6,952 nucleotides of DNA from Nitrospinota bacterium. Its GTDB lineage: Bacteria; Nitrospinota; Nitrospinia; Nitrospinales; Nitrospinaceae. The stretch is from the NCBI GenBank assembly GCA_027298165.1, contig JAPUGN010000083.1, forward strand, positions 1 to 6,952. The letters are read 5' to 3'. The translations under genes were made by a program, and so were the position numbers. Numbering within the stretch: position 1 is the stretch's first letter; each line of letters opens with the position of its first letter. This document shows, piece after piece, positions 1-6,057 of this stretch. Below the pieces are notes generated by a model. The model worked only from the letters and a program-made list of their open reading frames with translations, was not told the origin of the DNA and ran no database searches.

Positions 1-605
1 GGAATCAGCTTTTCCGGAAATTGATAGGGGCCGTAGTTGTTGGAACTGTTGGTCGTCAACATCGGCAACCCGTAGGTGTGATGATAGGCTCGCACCAGAT
101 GGTCCGCCCCGGCTTTCGAAGCGGAGTAGGGCGAGTTTGGGGCGTAGGGCGTCTCTTCGGTAAAATAACCCTCGGCGCCCAGACTGCCGTACACTTCATC
201 CGTGGACACATGGAGAAAGCGAAGCGATGCGCGATCTTTTTCAGGAGAGATCGTGTGGTAATTGCGAAACGCTTCCAGCAACTCGAATGTTCCGACCACA
301 TTGGTCTGGATGAATTCACCCGGGGAATCGATGGAGCGGTCGACATGGGACTCCGCCGCGAAATTGATGACGGCCGAAGGCCGATGCTTGTCCATGAGGT
401 CCGTGACCAGGGCGCGGTCCTGGATGCTGCCTTGAACGAAAATATGATTGGGGTGATCCATCACGGGTGCCAGCGTGTCCAGATTCCCGGCATAAGTCAG
501 TGCGTCCAGGTTGACGATCCGGACGTCTCCCCGGGCGATCAGGCCAAGAACGAAATTGCTTCCGATAAAACCGGCACCGCCGGTGACTAAATAACCCTGG
601 GTCAT
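1..605 (-). CDS. rmlB: dTDP-glucose 4,6-dehydratase RmlB, N-terminal 201 residues (runs off the left edge)
   Basis: This enzyme converts dTDP-glucose to dTDP-4-keto-6-deoxyglucose with tightly bound NAD+, the entry step to dTDP-rhamnose and other deoxysugars of O-antigen and related glycans; it acts in the cytoplasm. Reading the minus strand from ATG at 605 gives 201 uninterrupted codons. The Rossmann motif TGGAGFIGSN covers residues 8-17, NFAAESHVDRS follows at 81-91, the active-site STDEVYGS is at 134-141 (Thr135, Asp136, Glu137), and YSASK with catalytic Tyr160 and Lys164 is at 160-164, followed by the NNYGPYQFPEKL block. The family is usually about 340-360 residues, so roughly 60% is present. 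The ATG at 605 gives the short N-terminus normal for RmlB, although it lacks a good Shine-Dalgarno. The frame stays open upstream, with possible starts at 755 and 776. It is transcribed divergently from nadE. Confidence 0.96.
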   Translation of the reverse strand, partial: MTQGYLVTGGAGFIGSNFVLGLIARGDVRIVNLDALTYAGNLDTLAPVMDHPNHIFVQGSIQDRALVTDLMDKHRPSAVINFAAESHVDRSIDSPGEFIQTNVVGTFELLEAFRNYHTISPEKDRASLRFLHVSTDEVYGSLGAEGYFTEETPYAPNSPYSASKAGADHLVRAYHHTYGLPMLTTNSSNNYGPYQFPEKLI

Positions 606-701
606 TTCGGGTCCATAGGATAATGGAATAGGATCGGGTGTGTCATGGTTGACTGCGTCTTCCAGCCTGGCGGCGAAATAATCGATACACCGCTCAATAG
701 G

Positions 702-741
702 CCGGGCAATCCCAAAAAAGCATTTTAAACTAATTTGCCGG
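702..741. repeat. Inverted repeat overlapping the nadE -35 box
   Basis: CCGGGCAA at 702-709 is matched by TTGCCGG at 735-741, giving seven pairs with one bulged base and a 25-base AT-rich centre. The right arm coincides with the proposed nadE -35 box (TTGCCG, 735-740). It could be an operator, or a hairpin in the rmlB 5' leader on the minus strand. The pairing is seen in the sequence; the function is inferred and weakly supported. Confidence 0.3.
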
Positions 742-766
742 ACCTGTAAAAACATTACTATATAAT
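735..766 (+). promoter_or_regulatory. Probable sigma70-type promoter of nadE
   Basis: A perfect TATAAT lies at 761-766, with an overlapping TATATA at 759-764. TTGCCG at 735-740 is the best -35 candidate, 18 bases from TATATA but 20 from TATAAT. Transcription would start near 771-774 and leave a leader of about 40 bases before the nadE TTG codon. The -10 is strong by eye; the -35 is only a 4 of 6 match and the spacing to TATAAT is long. Confidence 0.45.
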
Positions 767-788
767 AGATATTCAAAGACCTCCTCAA
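759..788 (-). promoter_or_regulatory. Possible rmlB promoter sharing the -10 region with nadE
   Basis: On the minus strand TTGAGG (plus-strand bases 783-788) lies 18 bases from TATATA (759-764), the same self-complementary box that can serve nadE in the other direction. Transcription would begin near 750 and give rmlB a leader of about 145 bases. The alternative -10 TATTAT (762-767) is only 15 bases from TTGAGG. This is a match by eye to loose consensus boxes, so confidence is modest. Confidence 0.33.
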
Positions 789-799
789 CCTCGAACCTT

Positions 800-803
800 G
801 GAG
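800..803 (+). promoter_or_regulatory. Ribosome binding site supporting the TTG start of nadE
   Basis: GGAG at 800-803 sits nine bases before TTG at 813. No ATG or GTG in this frame lies nearby, and the encoded N-terminus (MKIALAQLNP) is where NadE proteins normally begin, so TTG is the probable start. Confidence 0.6.
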
Positions 804-812
804 TGAACCGGA

Positions 813-2453
813 TTGAAAATTGCCCTGGCTCAGTTGAACCCAACTATTGGCGACCTGGAGGGAAACTCCCGGAAAATAGAAGACGCCTGCCGGTCCGGGG
901 AACAGATAGGGGCGGATTTGGTGGTGTTTTCAGAACTGGCGTTGACGGGTTATCCGCCTCGGGACCTGCTCTACAAGCCGGAATTGATATCAGAGGGTCA
1001 AACAGCCCTGGCCTGTCTGGTGTCCAAAATCCAAGGTCCGGCCGTCCTGCTGGGGCATGTCGGAAAACGCGAGGGCGCCATCGGCAAGGGTCTGACCAAT
1101 TCCGCGACCCTTTTCCATCGTGGGAAAATTCTGGCCCAGGCCGATAAAGTGCTCCTGCCTTCCTATGACGTTTACGATGAAACCCGCTACTTTCAGGCGG
1201 GGAGTCGTCCGGTGGTTTTTGAAGGGCTCGGAAAAAAACTCGGCATCACCATCTGCGAGGATATCTGGAACTTCCCCGGCTTTTACGATCAGGATATCTA
1301 TCAATCCAATCCGGTCGAAGAGTTGGTGCAAGCGGGCGCCGAAATTATTATTAACGTTTCCGCTTCGCCCTACTGCGTCGGCCGCTGGCAAACTCGCCTT
1401 GAGCTGGGACGTCACATCGTTAAACAGTTTCATCTTCCTTTCGTGCTGGTCAACCAGGTCGGCGGTAACGACGACCTGCTGTTCGACGGCCACAGTTTTG
1501 CCCTGTCCGCCAACGGAGAGGTCATCGCGCAAGCCAAAGGTTTTGAAGAGGATCTGGTGGGGGTCGACTTGGAAAATGGGCAGGGCGATCTGCGTCCCAC
1601 GCCGGAAGGCGATGAAGAGGAAATGTTTCGCGCTCTGGTGATGGGAGTGGGGGATTATCTGAACAAATGCGGGTATCAGAAAGCGGTGATGGGCCTTTCC
1701 GGCGGCATCGACTCTGCGGTGGTCGCGGCGGTGGCCGTTGAAGCGCTGGGCGCGAAGAATGTGATGGGCCTCAGCATGCCGTCCCAGTATACGGCGGACC
1801 AGAGCATCTCTGATGCGGAACACCTGGCCAACAATCTGGGGATTGCCTTTAAGGTTGTTGCCATCAGAAAATTATTTGATGAATACAGGGAATCGTTGAG
1901 CCCGCTGTTTCCGGGAATGGCGGAAGACGTCACTGAAGAGAATATCCAGGCGCGAATACGCGGCAACATTTTGATGGCGGCTTCGAACAAGCTGGGCAGC
2001 ATGGTGCTTTCCACCGGCAACAAAAGCGAGATGTCGGTGGGCTATTGTACGCTTTACGGCGATATGGCCGGGGGTCTGTCGGTGATTTCCGATGTGCCGA
2101 AGATGAAGGTGTACGCGCTGGCGGACTGGATCAACCGCGATCGTGAAATCATTCCGCGCGCCATCATCGAGCGGCCGCCGACGGCGGAGCTGAGGCCCAA
2201 CCAAACCGATCAGGACAGTCTGCCGCCTTACGAGGTGCTCGACCCTATTCTGGAAAATTATGTGGAGAAACACTGGTCCGCCAACCGGTTGATTGAGGAA
2301 GGTTTTGACGCTGAGGTGGTCCGGCAGGTGGTGCGCCAGGTGGATCTGAATGAATACAAGCGCAACCAGGCCGCGCCCGGCCTGAAGGTCACAGCCAAAG
2401 CGTTCGGCTCAGGCAGGCGCAATCCCATCGCACAAAAATTCAGAAAGTATTGA
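813..2453 (+). CDS. nadE: Glutamine-dependent NAD+ synthetase NadE (546 aa)
   Basis: It makes NAD+ from deamido-NAD+, ATP and glutamine in the last step of NAD biosynthesis, in the cytoplasm. Residues 1 to about 260 form the nitrilase-like glutaminase domain with the Glu-Lys-Cys triad: Glu41 in SELALTGYPP, Lys112 in DKVLLPSYD and Cys148 in ITICEDIWN. Residues from about 270 to the end are the synthetase domain, with the ATP P-loop SGGIDSA at 296-302, STGNKSE at 400-406 and the conserved ERPPTAELRPNQTDQDSLPPY region around 453-473. At 546 residues it matches the usual length of the two-domain bacterial enzyme and looks intact. It starts at TTG, which may lower translation. It is divergent from rmlB and converges on the aminotransferase gene with 50 bases between the stop codons. 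Its place among sugar-nucleotide genes may be incidental, although the neighbouring dehydrogenase consumes NAD+. Confidence 0.97.
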   Translation: MKIALAQLNPTIGDLEGNSRKIEDACRSGEQIGADLVVFSELALTGYPPRDLLYKPELISEGQTALACLVSKIQGPAVLLGHVGKREGAIGKGLTNSATLFHRGKILAQADKVLLPSYDVYDETRYFQAGSRPVVFEGLGKKLGITICEDIWNFPGFYDQDIYQSNPVEELVQAGAEIIINVSASPYCVGRWQTRLELGRHIVKQFHLPFVLVNQVGGNDDLLFDGHSFALSANGEVIAQAKGFEEDLVGVDLENGQGDLRPTPEGDEEEMFRALVMGVGDYLNKCGYQKAVMGLSGGIDSAVVAAVAVEALGAKNVMGLSMPSQYTADQSISDAEHLANNLGIAFKVVAIRKLFDEYRESLSPLFPGMAEDVTEENIQARIRGNILMAASNKLGSMVLSTGNKSEMSVGYCTLYGDMAGGLSVISDVPKMKVYALADWINRDREIIPRAIIERPPTAELRPNQTDQDSLPPYEVLDPILENYVEKHWSANRLIEEGFDAEVVRQVVRQVDLNEYKRNQAAPGLKVTAKAFGSGRRNPIAQKFRKY

Positions 2454-2503
2454 ATAACGGACAGGCTGTTGTCTGGAGTTTGCCGAGAGGAGAAGTTCCG
2501 GAC

Positions 2504-4030
2504 TTATGCAGAAATAAACTCCCGAATTTTTTTAATCACGTATTCCTGTTGCTCGGTGGTGACCTCGTTGGCCACCGGCAGAGCCAGCGAATCCGACGCC
2601 GCCCGTTCCGCTTCCGGGAAATCCCCCTTTTTGTAACCGAGGTCCTTGAAGCATTCTTGCAGGTGAAGGGGCAAGGGGTAATAAATCTCGCACCCCGCGT
2701 TGTGGCTGTTCAAATATTTCTTCAATGCATCCCTCTGGTCGTAATGGACCCGGACCACATACTGGTTATAGACATGCCTCGGAAAAATTTCCATGGGGAG
2801 GGAAAATTGATCGGATAATGAAAACTTCTGGAACAACCGGTGGTACCGCTGGGCGTTGTTGCGGCGGTCGTCGATCCAGTTTTCCAGATGGATGAGTTTG
2901 GCGAGGATGATGGCCGCCTGCAAGGCGTCGATGCGGAAATTTCCGCCGATCATAGAGTGATAATATTTTGGCTCCATTCCGTGCACCCGCAGAATTTTGA
3001 GTTTTTCATAAAACTTTTTAGAGCGGGTGGTGACCAACCCCGCGTCGCCGAATCCTCCCAGGTTTTTGGTCGGGAAGAATGAAAAGCAGCCAAAATCGCC
3101 CATACCGCCGGCGCGCCGTTCCAGATATTCCGAGCCGATGGCCTGGGCGGCGTCTTCGATCACCAATAGTTTGTGTTTGTCCGCCAGTTCCAGCAAGGGC
3201 GGCATTTCGACGCATTGTCCGTACAGGTGGACAGGCATGATGGCTTTGGTTCGCGGAGTGATGGCCGCCTCGATCTTTTGAGCATCCATGTTAAAGGTGA
3301 CCGGATCGATATCGACGAAAACCGGTTTGGCACCCATGCGCACGATCGAACCCGCCGTCGCGAAAAAGGTAAAAGGTGTGGTGATGACTTCGTCACCGGG
3401 CCCAATGTCCGCCGCCATCAAGGCCAGCAGCAGGGCGTCGGTACCGGAGGAGACGCCGACGGCATGGGGCGCCTGAGTGTAGTCGGCGATCTGTTCTTCC
3501 AGTTCTTCCACCTTCGGACCCAATATGAAATGACCCGACCGCACGACCTTGAACATTTCGTGTTCCACATCGTTCCACATTTGCGGGTAGGAGGCGGGAA
3601 TATCCAGTAGGGGAACCTTTTTGATACAAGCCAGGCCCTCTTCCAGAACCCGAGGCAGTTCGTCCGGGGGGAACGCGTGAATTCCCGATTCGGCGAAGAT
3701 TTCCGGTTTGAGTGTGATGATGCCATCCAGCCTGAACACTTCCACCGCGCGCACGGCCAAAGAATCCAGATAATCCCGGTCTGCGGAGGGCGGGGTTTCT
3801 ACCATATCGGTGCCAGTGAGCGAGGCCACGGGGATCCCCTGCAAGGCTATCTTGATGGCGTCGTGGGCTTCTTTCAATTCCATGGTCATTCTCAAACTGG
3901 AGTGAATGGTGGCCAGGGAGTTGGACAGAACCCATCCCGCAGATTTCAAGTTCCGGCACTGTTTGAGGATTTTAGGATGGTTGCCAGCGATGGCTTGGAT
4001 GATAACGTTATGGTGTAGTAAAAATTGCAT
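2504..4030 (-). CDS. DegT/DnrJ/EryC1/StrS sugar aminotransferase with an N-terminal degenerate PIN-like domain (508 aa)
   Basis: Residues from about 138 (KKVPLLDIPASYP) to 508 form a full PLP-dependent nucleotide-sugar aminotransferase of normal length. Visible landmarks are SSGTDALLLAL at 194-204, TTPFTFFATAGS at 217-228, IEDAAQAIG at 291-299 (Asp293 should contact the PLP ring) and FFPTKNLGGFGDAG with the Schiff-base Lys322. YYPLPLH lies near the C-terminus. Such enzymes transfer an amino group to keto-sugar nucleotides. The WbpA-type dehydrogenase upstream suggests a UDP-3-keto-GlcNAcA substrate as for WbpE, but a QdtB- or WecE-type substrate cannot be excluded. The first 137 residues or so are extra to the family and resemble a PIN domain: MQFLLHHNVII (usually LLDTNVII), SLATIHSSLR (usually SLAE), DYLDSLA and DGIITLKPEIF. 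The first two acidic residues are replaced (His6, Thr41) while Asp89 remains, so nuclease activity is doubtful. It is probably co-transcribed with the dehydrogenase 66 bases upstream. Confidence 0.92.
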   Translation of the reverse strand: MQFLLHHNVIIQAIAGNHPKILKQCRNLKSAGWVLSNSLATIHSSLRMTMELKEAHDAIKIALQGIPVASLTGTDMVETPPSADRDYLDSLAVRAVEVFRLDGIITLKPEIFAESGIHAFPPDELPRVLEEGLACIKKVPLLDIPASYPQMWNDVEHEMFKVVRSGHFILGPKVEELEEQIADYTQAPHAVGVSSGTDALLLALMAADIGPGDEVITTPFTFFATAGSIVRMGAKPVFVDIDPVTFNMDAQKIEAAITPRTKAIMPVHLYGQCVEMPPLLELADKHKLLVIEDAAQAIGSEYLERRAGGMGDFGCFSFFPTKNLGGFGDAGLVTTRSKKFYEKLKILRVHGMEPKYYHSMIGGNFRIDALQAAIILAKLIHLENWIDDRRNNAQRYHRLFQKFSLSDQFSLPMEIFPRHVYNQYVVRVHYDQRDALKKYLNSHNAGCEIYYPLPLHLQECFKDLGYKKGDFPEAERAASDSLALPVANEVTTEQQEYVIKKIREFISA

Positions 4031-4033
4031 GGG

Positions 4034-4039
4034 TTCCTT
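4034..4039 (-). promoter_or_regulatory. Ribosome binding site that sets the aminotransferase start at 4030
   Basis: AAGGAA on the minus strand lies three bases before ATG at 4030 (AAGG five bases before). This favours that ATG over an in-frame GTG at 4060, which would add ten residues and has no comparable site. The placement implies that the PIN-like segment is translated as part of the protein. Confidence 0.6.
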
Positions 4040-4048
4040 AATAGAGAG

Positions 4049-4072
4049 TCCCGGTGACACGCGGCGCCGGGA
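4049..4072 (-). other. Small GC-rich hairpin between the dehydrogenase and aminotransferase genes
   Basis: TCCCGG at 4049-4054 pairs with CCGGGA at 4067-4072 around a 12-base loop. No U-run follows in the direction of transcription, so it is not an intrinsic terminator. It may be an mRNA processing or stability element, or chance. Confidence 0.25.
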
Positions 4073-4096
4073 GTGGATAGGTTCAGGGTTTAATCA

Positions 4097-5401
4097 TCAA
4101 GCTTTGATAATTTTATCCGATTTAATTTTGGCGCAGGCATTTCGGGTATCCACCACCAGATTTGATTCCTGGACGATGGCTTTATAATCGTATTCCGAAT
4201 GATCGGTAAGAATCACCGTGACGTCGAACCGGCTGAGGTTCTCAAGAGGCACTCGTTGTTTGCCGAAAAATTGCGGATATTCCCGTTTCATTCCGATGGT
4301 TTTGATGTATGGATCGTGGAAATCCACTTGAGCACCATATTGTAACAACAGCTCCATGATTTTGTAACTGGGAGATTCTCGGTCATCGTCGACATTTTTT
4401 TTATAGGCGAAGCCGAGAATCAGCACCCGGCTTTTTTTGAGGCTGATGCCTTTGTCGTTCAATGCCAGCAATATTTTTTTCACGACAAATTCCGGCATAC
4501 CCACGTTGATTTCACCTGCCAGCTCGATAAAGCGGGTGGTGATGCCATATTCCCGCGCCTTCCACGTCAGATAAAACGGATCGATGGGAATGCAGTGCCC
4601 GCCCAGGCCCGGGCCGGGATAAAACGGCATGTAGCCGAACGGTTTTGTGCTGGCCGCCTGAATCACCTCCCAGATGTCAATTCCCATCCGGTCGAAAATG
4701 ACTTTCAGTTCGTTGACCAGCGCGATGTTGACCGACCGGAAAATATTTTCCATCAACTTGGTGGCTTCTGCGGCCATGGTGCTGGATACGGGGACTGTTT
4801 TGTTGATAAATGAAAGGTAAAGCGTGTTGGCGCACTCCATGGCATAGTCCGAATCGGCGCCGATCACTTTAGGGATGGTGCTGGTGGTAAAATCTTTGTT
4901 GGTGGGGTCTTCCCGCTCGGGAGAGTAGACGACAAGAAAATCCTGATTCGCTTTCAAGCCGGACCCCGATTCCAGCTCGGGAATCAACACCTCCCGGGTA
5001 GTGCCCGGATAGGTGGTGGATTCGAGGATCACCATCTGCTCCGCACGCAGATGCGGGGCGATCTGCCGGGCGGTCGACACAATGAAACTCATGTCCGGCT
5101 CCCGGTTGGCGTTCAGCGGAGTCGGCACGCAGATCAAAATACAATCCAACCCGGGGATCTTGGAGAAGTCGGCGGTCGATTCGAATCGTTTTTGTTCGAT
5201 CAGGTCCCGGATTTTTTCCGACGGGATATGCTGGATATAACTTTCTCCCCGGTTCAATTGCTCCACTTTGGCAGGGTCGATATCCAGTCCCACCACCTGG
5301 AATCCCGCTTGGCCGAATTCGATGACCAGCGGCAGGCCGACATACCCCAGCCCGATAATTCCGATGGTTGCCTGTTTGGATTTAATTTTTTCCAGAAGCA
5401 T
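4097..5401 (-). CDS. wbpA: WbpA-type UDP-N-acetyl-D-glucosamine 6-dehydrogenase (434 aa)
   Basis: A member of the UDP-glucose/GDP-mannose dehydrogenase family that oxidises the C6 hydroxyl of a UDP-sugar to a carboxylate with two NAD+, in the cytoplasm. Counting from ATG at 5401, the NAD-binding GLGYVG is at 17-22, VPTPLN at about 92-97, and YSPEREDP (a WbpA-like signature) at about 159-166. The catalytic lysine region ATKLMEN has Lys215, and the catalytic cysteine lies in GGHCIPIDPFYL (Cys270). The C-terminal domain contains GFAYKKNVDDDRESPS. The YMPFYPGPGLGGHC stretch and overall length match P. aeruginosa WbpA (UDP-GlcNAc) better than Ugd or WecC, but substrate assignment is by similarity. 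A GTG at 5410 would add three residues; neither start has a clear Shine-Dalgarno. It appears to head a minus-strand operon with the aminotransferase. The leader upstream can fold across its translation start. Confidence 0.95.
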   Translation of the reverse strand: MLLEKIKSKQATIGIIGLGYVGLPLVIEFGQAGFQVVGLDIDPAKVEQLNRGESYIQHIPSEKIRDLIEQKRFESTADFSKIPGLDCILICVPTPLNANREPDMSFIVSTARQIAPHLRAEQMVILESTTYPGTTREVLIPELESGSGLKANQDFLVVYSPEREDPTNKDFTTSTIPKVIGADSDYAMECANTLYLSFINKTVPVSSTMAAEATKLMENIFRSVNIALVNELKVIFDRMGIDIWEVIQAASTKPFGYMPFYPGPGLGGHCIPIDPFYLTWKAREYGITTRFIELAGEINVGMPEFVVKKILLALNDKGISLKKSRVLILGFAYKKNVDDDRESPSYKIMELLLQYGAQVDFHDPYIKTIGMKREYPQFFGKQRVPLENLSRFDVTVILTDHSEYDYKAIVQESNLVVDTRNACAKIKSDKIIKA

Positions 5402-5412
5402 TGCTTGCACCG

Positions 5413-5526
5413 TCTGCCGGAGTGACAGGCCTCAGTCGCCTTAACAGTTTTATTTGAAGTTGATTCAGCAGTGGGTTGTCGATCCAGACGCCTATTTTTT
5501 AGACCCTTCCGGCAGATAGGCATCCG
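5413..5526 (-). promoter_or_regulatory. Candidate structured 5' leader RNA (hairpin plus pseudoknot) of the dehydrogenase gene
   Basis: In the minus-strand transcript CGGATGCCTAT (5526-5516) can pair with ATAGGCGTCTG (5495-5485) over 11 positions, nine Watson-Crick and two G-U, enclosing a 20-base loop. On the opposite strand the two wobbles become A-C mismatches, so the fold favours a minus-strand RNA. The loop begins CTGCCGGA (5515-5508), which is exactly complementary to TCCGGCAG (5421-5414), just before the GTG (5410) and ATG (5401) start codons. Together these would make an H-type pseudoknot covering the translation start. It matches no riboswitch class that I recognise. The complementarity is seen in the sequence; transcription and function are inferred. 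Confidence 0.35.
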
Positions 5527-5606
5527 CGCCTCCGTCCGAACGGGAGGATCGCACATGAATTTGTTCATTAATAGTATAAAAGCAATTGCCATCAATCCGG
5601 GTAGTG

Positions 5607-5633
5607 AAAAAGCGGGCCCCGGGGCTATTTTTT
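5607..5633. terminator. Terminator-like GC palindrome flanked by A and T runs
   Basis: AAAAAGC at 5607-5613 faces GCT-A-TTTTTT at 5624-5633, with the self-complementary GCCCCGGGGC (5616-5625) at the centre. The outer arms can pair with one bulge in either direction, so it could act as a bidirectional intrinsic terminator. The central palindrome has no proper loop, so stem stability is uncertain. Its place between divergent genes would suit blocking stray or antisense transcripts. Confidence 0.28.
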
Positions 5634-5731
5634 GCGTTTTCAGGAAATTTCCCCAAAAATGGGTGAAATCTGGCAGAATAGCCACGGAGAATCACTCCTC
5701 CAGAAGCCCCCACCCGGATTAGGCGGGATTT

Positions 5732-5890
5732 ATGATCGACAAAATCAATTATTTTCCCGAACGGGAAAATTACCAGAAAAAGAAAAAAGCCGACGAAGAC
5801 TGGAAGGAATTGAAAAAACAAAAGATTGCGCAGGATTCGAAAAAATCGAATCGTTCCGATAAGCCCAAGCCTCCGAATCGAAATAAGTAG
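5732..5890 (+). CDS. Small lysine-rich hypothetical protein (52 aa)
   Basis: An ATG at 5732 opens a 52-codon frame ending in TAG at 5888-5890. The product begins MIDKINYFPERENYQ, has a KKKK run at 16-19, an acidic-aromatic DEDWKEL patch at 21-27, and a disordered-looking basic tail ending PKPPNRNK. It contains 14 lysines and three arginines, no cysteine, and no membrane segment or signal peptide. A GGCGGG stretch a few bases upstream is only a weak ribosome site. The biased, hydrophilic composition looks more like a real small protein than a chance frame. No family is recognised; a nucleic-acid- or ribosome-associated role is conceivable but not shown. Confidence 0.45.
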   Translation: MIDKINYFPERENYQKKKKADEDWKELKKQKIAQDSKKSNRSDKPKPPNRNK

Positions 5891-5926
5891 CGCTCCCTGG
5901 GCAATACTCCCAAAAATTTCCGCCGA

Positions 5927-5960
5927 CCTTCAAAGCACATTTAAATAGCACTTTTTAAGG
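5927..5960. repeat. Imperfect AT-rich inverted repeat upstream of the TPR-SUMF promoter
   Basis: CCTT-C-AAAG (5927-5935) pairs with CTTT-TT-AAGG (5951-5960) around a centre containing the palindrome ATTTAAAT (5939-5946). It lies immediately upstream of the proposed promoter at 5961, where a regulator could bind. It is too poor in GC to be a convincing terminator for the small gene before it. Confidence 0.25.
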
Positions 5961-5990
5961 TTGGTTTAACCCGCGCTCCTATTATATAAT
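5961..5990 (+). promoter_or_regulatory. Probable sigma70-type promoter of the TPR-SUMF gene
   Basis: TTGGTT at 5961-5966 and a perfect TATAAT at 5985-5990 are separated by 18 bases. Transcription would begin near 5997, leaving a leader of about 60 bases before ATG at 6058. The spacing is acceptable and the -10 is exact. Confidence 0.5.
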
Positions 5991-6057
5991 TTTCAGAATT
6001 TCCTGGAATGGATTTCACTCCCTCAATCCTTGGAGCCGCCTGGCAGGGTTGATATAC

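Larger units (their letters stand above)
5402..5731. other. Divergent intergenic region, 330 bases
   Basis: No recognisable protein is encoded here. It holds inverted repeats at 5413-5526 (leader of the minus-strand operon), a second hairpin CCTCC/GGAGG at 5529-5547, a small perfect inverted repeat ATGAA-N4-TTCAT at 5555-5568, and a GC palindrome flanked by A and T runs at 5607-5633. A TATACT box on the minus strand (5573-5578) could be the -10 of the operon promoter and would give a leader of about 165 bases, but I see no good -35 at the right distance. Confidence 0.5.

Noticed and set aside
21..590. A long plus-strand open frame opposite rmlB
   Set aside because: It is the complement of a clear RmlB coding sequence with all family motifs; the plus-strand product resembles nothing.
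602..646. A 14-residue leader peptide on the minus strand whose TGA overlaps the rmlB ATG (ATGA)
   Set aside because: It has no ribosome site, lacks a regulatory codon run, and is short enough to arise by chance.
990..1823. A 277-codon minus-strand frame within nadE
   Set aside because: It lies opposite an intact NadE with all catalytic motifs; it is a shadow of GC-biased codons.
5555..5722. A 55-codon plus-strand frame starting at ATG 5555 with a strong GGAGGA site six bases upstream
   Set aside because: The ribosome site sits in the arm of a hairpin (5529-5547), the frame crosses the GC palindrome at 5616-5625, and the product looks unlike a protein. It may still be read ahead of the 5732 frame, but I cannot support it.
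5492..5821. A minus-strand frame with a very hydrophobic, Phe-rich N-terminus resembling a membrane segment
   Set aside because: The Phe run is simply the complement of the lysine-rich 5732 frame (AAA/AAG read as TTT/CTT), and no ribosome site is visible.
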